Assembly (NCBI GenBank): GCA_031551125.1
Contig: JAVBOB010000001.1
Span: forward strand, 167,171 to 231,170
DNA: 64,000 bases
Source: JAIRNF01 sp031551125
GTDB lineage: Bacteria > Bacteroidota > Bacteroidia > Bacteroidales > UBA932
Direction of reading: 5' to 3'
The notes below the pieces were generated by a model. That model saw only the letters and a program-made list of their open reading frames with translations. It ran no database searches and had not been told where the DNA came from. Made by a program: the position numbers and the translations under genes. Below are positions 16,800-23,990 of the stretch, piece after piece; within the stretch, counting starts at the first letter, position 1; every line of letters begins with the position of its first letter.

Positions 16800-17729
16800 A
16801 TGTATGCTGTAAGCTTCTTTCTCTTCTACATTTTTTGTAGGCCACTTTCACTCCTTCCGGCAAGGGTACTATACTTTTTCTCGGATATAATGTTTTTAAT
16901 CCTGCGCTATATCGTTCGTTATCGGTACAAGGTGGTATGTAAAAATCTGCGCGAATCATTTCCGGAGAAGTCAGAGAAAGAAATACGACAAATTGCTCAA
17001 CGGTTTTACCAATACCTAGCTGATGTTTTTATTGAGTATATTATCCTTATGGGGATAAGCATTAAGCGGCTTAGCCGACGAATGCAGTACAAGAATGTTG
17101 ACTACATAAAAGAGCTGCACGCAAAAGAAAAAGATGTAATAATAGTGCTGGGACACTACGGTAACTGGGAGTGGCCATCGGGCTTCTCCACCTATACTCC
17201 TTTTGGCCTTAGCTCGGTATACAAGAAGCTGCGTAACCCGTATTTTGATCGTTACTTTATTAAGCTCCGTAGCCGTTTTGGGTGTGAGATGGTTGAAATG
17301 ACAGATAGCTTTCGCTATACCTATGCTCGTTCGCGAAAAGGTGTTCGTACAGCGCTTGCGCTTATTGCCGATCAATCGCCGCAGTGGGGAGAAATGAAGT
17401 ATTTTACTACTTTTCTTAATCATAGCGGAACACCTGTTTTATTGGGACCCGAACGTATAGCAAGGGCTTTGGATATGGCTGTTGTTTTTGCCGATATTGT
17501 GAGAATCAAGCGGGGGTATTACGAGCTAACTTTTGTTCCCCTGTTTGAAGAGGTTAAGGACCTGCCTCCTTACGCCATTACAGAGGCACATGTGCGCATG
17601 TTGGAAAAGCGCATACAAGAACAGCCGGAGTTTTGGTTATGGTCGCACAAGCGTTGGAAGCGCATGGAAAAAGATATGGAAGAATTTATGTTGAAGAAGA
17701 AGCAGGAACAGCAGGAGAAGAAGAGATAA
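16800..17729 (+). CDS. Lipid A biosynthesis-type lysophospholipid acyltransferase (LpxL/HtrB family)
   Basis: 309 residues. An N-terminal membrane helix (about 5-35) precedes the acyltransferase core with the HX4E catalytic motif, H119-YGNW-E124. ADQSPQWGEM and FLNHSGTPVLLGPERIAR are typical of the family, which transfers acyl chains to lipid A precursors (or ornithine/glycine lipids) at the inner membrane. C-terminus FWLWSHKRWKR is characteristic, followed by a Lys/Glu/Gln-rich tail. Bacteroidota often carry several homologues, so which acyl position is modified cannot be said. Gap to the next gene is one base. Confidence 0.92.
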   Translation: MYAVSFFLFYIFCRPLSLLPARVLYFFSDIMFLILRYIVRYRYKVVCKNLRESFPEKSEKEIRQIAQRFYQYLADVFIEYIILMGISIKRLSRRMQYKNVDYIKELHAKEKDVIIVLGHYGNWEWPSGFSTYTPFGLSSVYKKLRNPYFDRYFIKLRSRFGCEMVEMTDSFRYTYARSRKGVRTALALIADQSPQWGEMKYFTTFLNHSGTPVLLGPERIARALDMAVVFADIVRIKRGYYELTFVPLFEEVKDLPPYAITEAHVRMLEKRIQEQPEFWLWSHKRWKRMEKDMEEFMLKKKQEQQEKKR

Positions 17730-17730
17730 A

Positions 17731-18471
17731 ATGAAAAAAAGTCTACTCAAAATAAGCGTTGTACTGGGATTGCTACTGGTGGTACTAGCCCTTGTGCTTA
17801 CTATTTCAAACGGGTTTTCGTCCAGCAATACGCTTACATTTATTGGCGGACTTGGATTACTGTTGCTGGGGTTGTACTATGATAAGCTGTCACGTAGCGT
17901 AAGGCGGTTGGTTCTTGCAGCCATAGTTGTAGGTGCATGCTATTCGGTTGTTGTGCTTACTATCGTTATATCACAAGGCAGTAGAAATACTACTACTTTT
18001 ACAGAAGATGCTGTTGTGGTTCTTGGCGCAGGTATTAGAGGTGAAAGACCAACGCGTATGTTGATAGGACGCTTGGACAGGTGTGTTGAGTACATGCAAA
18101 AAAATCCCAATGCAGTGGTAGTATTAAGTGGCGGACAGGGTAGAGGAGAGGATATCCCCGAAGCCGAAGCAATGGCACGCTACCTTATCTCAAAAGGGGT
18201 AAATCCGGCAAAGCTGATACAGGATGATAAATCTAAAGATACATACGAAAACCTTGTAAACACAAGGGCTATACTTGATAGCTGTTTTAATGGGAAGAGC
18301 TATACGCTCGCTTGTATTACAAATGATTTTCATCTCTACCGATCGCTAAGAATAGGACGATTACAGGGTGTTGATATGACTTGCTATGGCGCTCCTGTTC
18401 CTTGGTATTTAAGACCGGGGGCCTATCTCAGAGAAATATGCTCGGTTACGAAGCATTGGGTGTATAGATAG
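17731..18471 (+). CDS. YdcF/SanA/ElyC-type DUF218 membrane protein
   Basis: 246 residues. Three hydrophobic segments (about 6-26, 34-50, 60-85) are followed by a DUF218 domain starting with DAVVVLGAGIRGERPT, then VVLSGGQGRGEDIPEAEAMARYL and the Asp/Lys-rich KDTYENLVN signature. DUF218 proteins such as ElyC and SanA are envelope proteins linked to barrier integrity or undecaprenyl-phosphate handling; the reaction is not established. It starts one base after the acyltransferase stop, so it belongs to the same operon. Confidence 0.88.
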   Translation: MKKSLLKISVVLGLLLVVLALVLTISNGFSSSNTLTFIGGLGLLLLGLYYDKLSRSVRRLVLAAIVVGACYSVVVLTIVISQGSRNTTTFTEDAVVVLGAGIRGERPTRMLIGRLDRCVEYMQKNPNAVVVLSGGQGRGEDIPEAEAMARYLISKGVNPAKLIQDDKSKDTYENLVNTRAILDSCFNGKSYTLACITNDFHLYRSLRIGRLQGVDMTCYGAPVPWYLRPGAYLREICSVTKHWVYR

Positions 18472-18477
18472 TCGGTT

Positions 18478-18683
18478 CTGATGGCACGCAGAAAACACAG
18501 AAAGGCACAGATGAACACAGATAATAGAATATCGCAATGCAAAATAAGTAACATAAAGGACACAGAGAATACACAGAGCCCCACAGAGTAAATTTAAAAA
18601 CCGCGTAAAGCTGCGTTTTTCTGCGTCATCTGTGTGCTATTTATCTCATATCGCAATACGCATATCAAATATCAATTAGTAGT
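18478..18683. repeat. Inverted repeat of the 'cacagatgacgcag' family before the GT2 gene
   Basis: GATGGCACGCAGAAAACACAG at the left faces CTGCGTTTTTCTGCGTCATC and GTGTGCTAT at the right, with ACACAGAGAATACACAGAG words between. ATATCGCAATACGCATATC (18648-18667) of the 'ATGCGTATTG' family follows. No gene is visible. Confidence 0.75.
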
Positions 18684-19709
18684 ATGTACAAAGCAGCAGT
18701 TGTTTTACTGAATTGGAACGGGAGGGCGTTACTTGAAAAGTTTCTTCCCTCCGTTACGCGCTATTCGCAAAACGAAGGCTGTGTGGTAGTTTTGGCCGAT
18801 AACGGTTCAACGGATGATTCGCTTGCCTTTGCTTCGGAGCATTATCCGGAGGTGATACAAGTGAAGCTGGATAAAAACTACGGTTTCACAGGTGGCTACA
18901 ATCGTGCTTTACCAATGGTTGAAGCTGAATACTATATTTTGATTAATACGGATGTTGAAGTTACCGAGGACTGGCTAGATCCGCTACTTCAGTATATGAA
19001 CAGCAACCCCGATGCGGCGGCTTGCATGCCTAAGCTGGTGGCGTATAACGATAATCATAAGTTTGAGTATGCCGGAGCAGCAGGCGGATTTATTGATCGC
19101 TACGGCTATCCTTTTTGTCGTGGACGAATACTTAGCATGGTAGAGGATGATAACGGGCACTACAATACTCCCATAGACATATTCTGGGCTACCGGAGCGT
19201 GTATGCTGGTTCGCTCCTCTGTATATAAGCAGGTGGGCGGTTTTGATGAGTCGTTTTTTGCACACATGGAAGAGATAGACCTTTGCTGGCGTATGAAGCG
19301 GCTGGGCTATCGTATTGCGTGCATTCCTCAATCAACCGTGTACCATGTGGGCGGTGGTACGCTCAATTATGCAAGTCCGAGAAAGCTATACCTTAACCAC
19401 CGCAACAACCTGTTTATGCTCTATAAAAATTTAGATGAGAAGAGGTTTAAACGTACCATACGGCGTAGGCTTTTGCTTGATGGGCTATCGGCTATCGGCT
19501 ACTTGGCGGGATTAAAATTTTCTGCATTTCAGGCATTATGGAAAGCGCATAACGATTACCGTAGTGCGAAACCAAGGCTGAAAGAGCAACGTAAGCTACT
19601 GCTACAATCGGCAGTGACTGATGAGCTAAGCGGGGTTTATCCCTCATCAATTGTTTGGAAATTCTTTACGCATAAGAAGCGGTTGATATTCTCGCAATTG
19701 AAATTTTAA
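18684..19709 (+). CDS. Glycosyltransferase family 2 protein
   Basis: 341 residues. A GT-A fold domain with VVLLNWNGRALLEKFL near the N-terminus, ADNGSTDDS, the DxD-like NTDVEV near residues 92-97 and the acceptor-region motif GGFDESFFAHMEEIDLCWR. It resembles rhamnosyl/galactosyl transferases of the WcaA/rfbF type that act on surface polysaccharides in the cytoplasm or at the inner membrane. The C-terminal part (about 250-341) has one hydrophobic patch and basic residues. No sugar pathway genes are nearby, so donor and acceptor are unknown. Confidence 0.92.
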   Translation: MYKAAVVLLNWNGRALLEKFLPSVTRYSQNEGCVVVLADNGSTDDSLAFASEHYPEVIQVKLDKNYGFTGGYNRALPMVEAEYYILINTDVEVTEDWLDPLLQYMNSNPDAAACMPKLVAYNDNHKFEYAGAAGGFIDRYGYPFCRGRILSMVEDDNGHYNTPIDIFWATGACMLVRSSVYKQVGGFDESFFAHMEEIDLCWRMKRLGYRIACIPQSTVYHVGGGTLNYASPRKLYLNHRNNLFMLYKNLDEKRFKRTIRRRLLLDGLSAIGYLAGLKFSAFQALWKAHNDYRSAKPRLKEQRKLLLQSAVTDELSGVYPSSIVWKFFTHKKRLIFSQLKF

Positions 19710-19711
19710 AG

Positions 19712-19795
19712 GTATTGAACAAAGAGTAAAGACAAAAGAACAAAGATCTTATATTACCCCTGTCTATTGTCCTTGTTCTTTCATCCATAAAGCAC
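19712..19795. repeat. Inverted repeat of the AACAAAG family
   Basis: GAACAAAGAGTAAAGACAAA and AGAACAAAGATCTTA face TTGTCCTTGTTCTTTCATC. It ends a few bases before the small gene at 19803. Confidence 0.7.
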
Positions 19796-19802
19796 AGTAT
19801 AA

Positions 19803-19979
19803 ATGCAACGATTAATAGAGAAGCTAAAGGAGGCAACCCCTGTAACCAAATCATTTCTGATACTTATCATAATTCTGTTGGTAGGTATCATTCTACGATG
19901 GTCGTATGTTAAAGAGGGAATTAAGCGAGGCTTTGGTCGCTTTGGCAATACCGAGCAGGTTGATTCGCTTAAACAGTAA
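19803..19979 (+). CDS. Small single-pass membrane protein (58 residues)
   Basis: ATG 19803 to TAA 19977-19979. The protein has a basic amphipathic N-terminus (MQRLIEKLKEATPVTKS), one hydrophobic helix at about residues 18-32 (FLILIIILLVGIILR) and a positively charged cytoplasmic-looking tail (YVKEGIKRGFGRFG). Basic ends around one helix and clean codon use argue that it is real rather than chance. I recall similar short proteins in Bacteroidales but no function. It follows the GT2 gene by 93 bp of repeat DNA. Confidence 0.65.
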   Translation: MQRLIEKLKEATPVTKSFLILIIILLVGIILRWSYVKEGIKRGFGRFGNTEQVDSLKQ

Positions 19980-20340
19980 GGACGTTAAGAGTGAAGCGTT
20001 AAGCGGATTGAATAGCACATAGATATCTTTTGTACAGCGATATGCGTATTGAGATAGTTGATTTGTCTGCGAGCAGCTGAGCCTTTCTGCGCCATCTGCG
20101 TACTATTTTCTCTGTGGTTCTCTGTGCCTTCTCCGTGTACTCTGTGTTACTTGTCTTGTACAGCGATATGCGTATTACGATAGTTGATTTATCTATGTTT
20201 ATCTGTTCCTTTCTGCGCACCATTTTCTTGAGTAGTCGCAAATCGCATATCTCAATACCCAAATCCACACCAAATATCCATAATTAAATCATAAAAATAT
20301 TTATTAATCTAAAATTATTTATGCTGATTATCAGTGTATT
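19980..20340. repeat. Long gap filled with 'cacag' and 'ATGCGTATTG' repeats, then AT-rich DNA
   Basis: TTGTACAGCGATATGCGTAT occurs at about 20030-20049 and again at about 20155-20174. Between them is a run of CTCTGTGGTTCTCTGTGCC-type words, followed by TATCTCAATACCCAAATC. From about 20280 the DNA becomes very AT-rich and leads to the PspC promoter. No gene is visible. Confidence 0.7.
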
Positions 20341-20353
20341 GATATTTTATTTC

Positions 20354-20422
20354 CAAAAATATACTACTATGCTATACAAAGTATTCAAAAATATACTTAT
20401 ATTTGCATTACAAAAATATATG
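20354..20422 (+). promoter_or_regulatory. Promoter and putative operator of the PspC-PadR-PspC operon
   Basis: TATATTTG at 20398-20405 matches the -7 consensus. Three direct copies of CAAAAATATA lie at 20354, 20386 and 20411, bracketing it. PadR proteins usually repress their own operon from sites overlapping the promoter, so these repeats are operator candidates; this is inference. Confidence 0.45.
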
Positions 20423-20508
20423 TATTGGATAATATTTTAAATATAGTAGTTCTGATTTCTGCGTATTAATAGTAAAAACCAAAAAAGATACACTAAAAAT
20501 TTGTAGCC

Positions 20509-21084
20509 ATGAAGAAAGTAGTGAGAGTAGGTATTGGACGAACCTGTTTCAACGTTGAGGAAGACGCTTGCAACAAGCTACAAAGCTACCTCAGTAAGTT
20601 TGAAGCATCCATTGCCGATAAAGCGGATGTAAAAGAGGTAATGGAAGATGTGGAAGCTCGCATTGCCGAGATTTTCCGCGAGTATGTACGTTCAGACAGT
20701 CAGGTGGTGAACCTTGAGCTAGTAGATAAGGTAATTGCCATGCTGGGTACTCCTGAGGTGGAGGAACAAAAGAAAGAAGAAGCACAAGCATCAACAGGCG
20801 GAGGGAGTGGTTATGGTAGGCGTGCGCACAAGCGTCTTTACCGCAATCCCGAAGGTTCTGTTATAGCCGGAGTGTGCGGAGGTATTGCGGCTTACTTCAA
20901 CATAGACCCCGTGCTGGTTCGTGTAATCTTTGCGTGCAGCCTGTTGGCCGGAGGCCTTGGTTTGTGGGCGTACATTATACTATGGATTGCTGCACCGAAG
21001 GCAAAAACCATTGCCGAAAAGCTGGAAATGCGCGGAGAAGCGGTAACCGCCGAAAATATTCGGAACTACAAACCGCGCGGTTAA
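20509..21084 (+). CDS. PspC domain-containing protein (short paralogue)
   Basis: 191 residues. The N-terminal ~75 residues (VVRVGIGRTCFNVEEDACNKL...) form a small domain shared with the longer paralogue at 21582. The PspC domain follows at about 108-165: RLYRNPEGSVIAGVCGGIAA, AYFNIDPVLVRVIFA and one or two membrane helices ending in LWIAAPKAKT. PspC proteins are inner-membrane envelope-stress factors; in this PadR-linked context they are thought to sense or counter membrane stress. Operon with padR (111 bp downstream). Confidence 0.92.
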   Translation: MKKVVRVGIGRTCFNVEEDACNKLQSYLSKFEASIADKADVKEVMEDVEARIAEIFREYVRSDSQVVNLELVDKVIAMLGTPEVEEQKKEEAQASTGGGSGYGRRAHKRLYRNPEGSVIAGVCGGIAAYFNIDPVLVRVIFACSLLAGGLGLWAYIILWIAAPKAKTIAEKLEMRGEAVTAENIRNYKPRG

Positions 21085-21195
21085 ATTTCCAATTGATTAT
21101 TGACTATTGAAGATTAGAGAAAGCAGCATATCGCTAAGGCTTGGTAGTTAATGAGAAATAATCAATAAAAAATAATCAATAAAAAATACATTGCC

Positions 21196-21537
21196 ATGAT
21201 AGAAGAAGTTGTAAACGTTGATAACGTGAAAGCCCAAATGCGCAAAGGCATTTTGGAATACTGCATACTTAGCATTTTATCTAAAACAGATTCGTATGCA
21301 TCGTCAATCATTGCAGAGCTTAAGGACGCTCAAATGATTGTTGTGGAAGGCACGCTCTACCCCTTGCTTACAAGGCAAAAAAATCAGGGCTTGCTGGGTT
21401 ACCGCTGGGAGGAGTCGCCGCAAGGTCCGCCACGTAAGTACTACACCATAACCGATAAGGGAAAACAGGTGCTAACCGAGCTAGACTCGGCATGGAACGA
21501 GCTGGTTGAAACCATTGCGCGGATAAGGAATAAGTAG
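21196..21537 (+). CDS. PadR family transcriptional regulator
   Basis: 113 residues, a winged helix-turn-helix protein. AQMRKGILEYCILSILSK opens the DNA-binding domain, VVEGTLYPLLTRQKNQGLL is the canonical recognition-helix/PadR signature (EGTLYP), and the wing carries GPPRKYYTITDKGKQVL. PadR proteins are dimeric, often self-repressing regulators. Placement between two PspC genes makes it the probable regulator of this operon. ATG 21196 follows an AATAATCAATAAAAAATA repeat tract. Confidence 0.93.
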   Translation: MIEEVVNVDNVKAQMRKGILEYCILSILSKTDSYASSIIAELKDAQMIVVEGTLYPLLTRQKNQGLLGYRWEESPQGPPRKYYTITDKGKQVLTELDSAWNELVETIARIRNK

Positions 21538-21581
21538 CTTACGTACTACTGTAGGGTGTATAACTTTAAAATGTAAATAGA

Positions 21582-23132
21582 ATGAAAGCCACTGTAAAAG
21601 TCAGCATAAGCGGCGTTGCCTTTAACCTTGAAGACGATGCTTACGCCATACTCAAGAAGTATTTGGACGAGCTGGAGGCATACTTTGCCAAACGTGAAGG
21701 CGGAAAAGAAATTATAGATGATATGGAGGCCCGCATTGCCGAGCTGCTGCTATCTCATATCAGCAACCCTGAGCAACCTATTGGTGCCGCTTCGGTTCAG
21801 GAGGTGATAGCTGTAATGGGAAGACCCGAAGAGTTGGGAGCAGGAGAGGAGCGGAAGCCAACCGACACAGGTACTTCTGCACCGTCAGGAGGTACTCGAA
21901 AACGGTTCTACCGTGACCCCGATAACCAGGTTGTAGCAGGTGTTTGCGGAGGATTGGGCGCCTACTTTAACCTCGATCCTATTTTGTTTCGCTTGCTCTT
22001 CGTAGTGCTTGCGCTGAGCGGTACATTCTTTATCCACTTTAGCGCTGGTACAATAATGTTGGTTTACCTTGTGCTGTGGATCGCTGTTCCGCAAGCAAAA
22101 ACCATGGCTCAGAAGATGGAGCTGCGCGGGGAATCGCCAACGGCGGCCAACATAGAGAGAAAGCTGCGTGAGGAGATGGCAGGACTAAGCACCAGAATAA
22201 AATCGAACAGTACGGTATTTGGTCGCTTGCTTAAGGTGTTCTTTATTGTAGCAGGTATTCTTATCGGTATTCCCATAATAATTGTGGGACTTGGCCTTAT
22301 TGTTACGCTTGTTGCTCTTATGCTTACCGGAGGGTGGATTATTAATGGCGGATTCTTCTCGCTGTTCAGCTTTGTATCTTTATCGGGGGTTAATCCCATA
22401 CTGGTACAGGTGTTGGTTCTGCTGGTATTGCTTATACCCATAATGCTGCTTATATACGCCGGACTACGCTTAATATTCCGGTTTAAAACAAAAACCCGTC
22501 GGGTTATTGGTGTATCGGCAGCTGTATGGTTGCTGAGCCTTATTACGCTTGCAGGCGTTGGCGGATATGCTGTAAAGGGCTACAGAAGCAGCTCGCAGCT
22601 ATCACAAATCCAAACGCTCGAAACAAAATCAGACACGCTGTACTTGCGCTTACCCGCAGGCTTTGAGAACAGCCATAACCGCTTTCATATTGGCTGGGAC
22701 GACGATGGCGACCGCAATGCTATTCCGTTGGTTTGGAAAAATGAAAAAGAGGATAAAATTTTCCTTTTCTCAAAAGTACGCGTGCGCTACGTTGACGATT
22801 CAGCCGGCTTCAGCATAAAGTACACCTCTTACGCCAGAGGTAACAACCGCAGCGAGGCGAGAAGAAAGGCAAGCGAGCTGCAAACCATGTATGAGGTGAA
22901 TGATTCACTTATAACGCTTAACCCGATGGAGTTTAGCAAGCACCGTAAGTGGAGTGGAGAAGCATCCGGTTTGGTGATATACGTACCAAAATCAAAAACG
23001 CTGGTTATGGATGATGAGCTGCTATATGATGCCGGCAGCTGGGGAAAGCATGGCAGGTTCTACAGGAATGGTAAGCTGCAGCAGTGGCATGATAACGATG
23101 ACTGGGACGATTGGGATGACTGGGATGATTAG
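21582..23132 (+). CDS. PspC domain-containing protein (long paralogue)
   Basis: 516 residues. Residues 1-80 match the N-terminal domain of the short paralogue. The PspC domain follows at about 108-175 (RFYRDPDNQVVAGVCGGLGA), then about four further membrane helices (215-345) and a soluble C-terminal region. Such PspC fusions with extra membrane and C-terminal adhesin-like domains are common in Bacteroidota. The extreme C-terminus is an acidic-aromatic repeat (DNDDWDDWDDWDD) from a short DNA repeat at 23089-23132. It starts 44 bp after padR. Confidence 0.9.
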   Translation: MKATVKVSISGVAFNLEDDAYAILKKYLDELEAYFAKREGGKEIIDDMEARIAELLLSHISNPEQPIGAASVQEVIAVMGRPEELGAGEERKPTDTGTSAPSGGTRKRFYRDPDNQVVAGVCGGLGAYFNLDPILFRLLFVVLALSGTFFIHFSAGTIMLVYLVLWIAVPQAKTMAQKMELRGESPTAANIERKLREEMAGLSTRIKSNSTVFGRLLKVFFIVAGILIGIPIIIVGLGLIVTLVALMLTGGWIINGGFFSLFSFVSLSGVNPILVQVLVLLVLLIPIMLLIYAGLRLIFRFKTKTRRVIGVSAAVWLLSLITLAGVGGYAVKGYRSSSQLSQIQTLETKSDTLYLRLPAGFENSHNRFHIGWDDDGDRNAIPLVWKNEKEDKIFLFSKVRVRYVDDSAGFSIKYTSYARGNNRSEARRKASELQTMYEVNDSLITLNPMEFSKHRKWSGEASGLVIYVPKSKTLVMDDELLYDAGSWGKHGRFYRNGKLQQWHDNDDWDDWDDWDD

Positions 23133-23144
23133 TAGGCAGAAAGT

Positions 23145-23227
23145 GATTGTTTGTTTAAGCGTTTACATGTTGCAAATATTCTTTACAACGTTGTATTGTA
23201 AACAGTTAAACGCTTAAACAGCAAACA
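23145..23227. repeat. Inverted repeat with TTTAAGCGTTTA arms
   Basis: TGTTTGTTTAAGCGTTTAC at left faces GTAAACAGTTAAACGCTTAA and ACAGCAAACA at right. Related TTAAACGCTTAAACAA words occur at 33066-33082. It may act as a weak terminator for the PspC operon. Confidence 0.6.
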
Positions 23228-23265
23228 GGTTATGGCAGAATAGCTTTAACGGATTCTAAATTTAA

Positions 23266-23296
23266 TTTGCAGGTAACCGATTTTTTTATACTTTTG
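23266..23296 (+). promoter_or_regulatory. Promoter of tRNA-Gln
   Basis: A -33 TTTG (23266-23269) and a -7 TACTTTTG (23289-23296) separated by 19 bp match the Bacteroidota sigma-ABfr consensus. The expected start lies about 25 bp before the mature tRNA. Confidence 0.7.
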
Positions 23297-23324
23297 CACC
23301 CGCAAAACATCATGTTCTGCCCAT

Positions 23325-23395
23325 TGACCTATGGTGTAATGGTAGCACAACAGATTTTGGTTCTGTTTGTCTAGGTTCGAATCCTGGTAGGTCAA
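23325..23395 (+). tRNA. tRNA-Gln (anticodon TTG)
   Basis: A full cloverleaf can be drawn. The acceptor stem pairs TGACCTA (23325-23331) with TAGGTCA (23388-23394), the discriminator is A23395, and the anticodon stem CAGA/TCTG encloses the loop TTTTGGT with anticodon TTG at 23357-23359. The T arm is CTAGG-TTCGAAT-CCTGG. CCA is not encoded. It lies about 600 bp from the 3' end of glnS, which is on the opposite strand. Confidence 0.96.
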
Positions 23396-23396
23396 C

Positions 23397-23426
23397 AAAT
23401 CGCTTGCTTAACGGCAGGCGATTTTT
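23397..23426 (+). terminator. Terminator after tRNA-Gln
   Basis: An 11-bp stem AAATCGCTTGC / GCAGGCGATTT with loop TTAACG and a trailing T run begins two bases after the tRNA. Confidence 0.8.
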
Positions 23427-23564
23427 GTTTATAAGTCGGCTGGATATGAGTATTGCGATGTGAGATGTGTGACGGCTTTTGAGTAGGTAATGACGAAAAT
23501 AGCACTATAAGTACTTCTTAGCAAGAGGTTGTGCAGGCTTGTGTCCTATTCCGGTGCACGAAAT

Positions 23565-23599
23565 AAAAGCGGTTAACGAGCTTACGTTAACCGCTTTTT
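23565..23599. terminator. Strong symmetrical terminator-like hairpin
   Basis: AAAAGCGGTTAACG (23565-23578) pairs with CGTTAACCGCTTTT (23585-23598) around a six-base loop; A and T runs on both sides would allow termination in either direction. Confidence 0.75.
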
Positions 23600-23639
23600 A
23601 TATTAAACGGTATTGCAAATGCTGTTTAGCGGGGCAGGT

Positions 23640-23880
23640 TCTATTCCGAAAAAAGACAATAAGGTAGCGATAGCCCGTAGGGCTTACATACCAATAGAGG
23701 TAACAAACGCTCCGTGAGAGTTGTCCGTAGGACATCTACACTCTTTATTCTTTGCGTCATTAAAGCCCTACGGACTATGGTTGATACGAGTGCTGCTAAT
23801 GTTTCTATTGATATTATTTCCCTACGGGAAATCTTTTCCAAGAACATTTACTCCCTGTTAAATGGCATTGCAACCTAGAA
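23640..23880. repeat. REP-like unit with GTCCGTAGGAC and AGCCCGTAGGGCT hairpins
   Basis: AGCCCGTAGGGCT (23671-23683), TTGTCCGTAGGACA (23720s) and AAGCCCTACGGACTATGG (23763-23780) are short hairpins or half-hairpins in both orientations, and TTTCCCTACGGGAAA (23818-23832) is another. This looks like a third REP family whose transposase is not in the window. No gene is visible in 23427-23990. Confidence 0.65.
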
Positions 23881-23910
23881 GGGATCAACGAAGTTAAATG
23901 CCTATTAGCA

Positions 23911-23952
23911 AAATACACAAAAACAAGAGCCGCAACATCACATTGCGGCTCT
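23911..23952 (-). terminator. Terminator of glnS
   Basis: AGAGCCGCAA (23926-23935) pairs with TTGCGGCTCT (23943-23952); read on the minus strand the hairpin is followed by a T-rich tract (complement of ACACAAAAACA). Confidence 0.8.
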
Positions 23953-23990
23953 ACTCTTATCTATCTTATCTAAACTTTAAACTCTCCAAC

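Noticed and set aside
23641..23847. 68-residue minus-strand frame between tRNA-Gln and glnS
   Set aside because: It lies wholly within REP-like hairpins; its residues simply read through the repeat.
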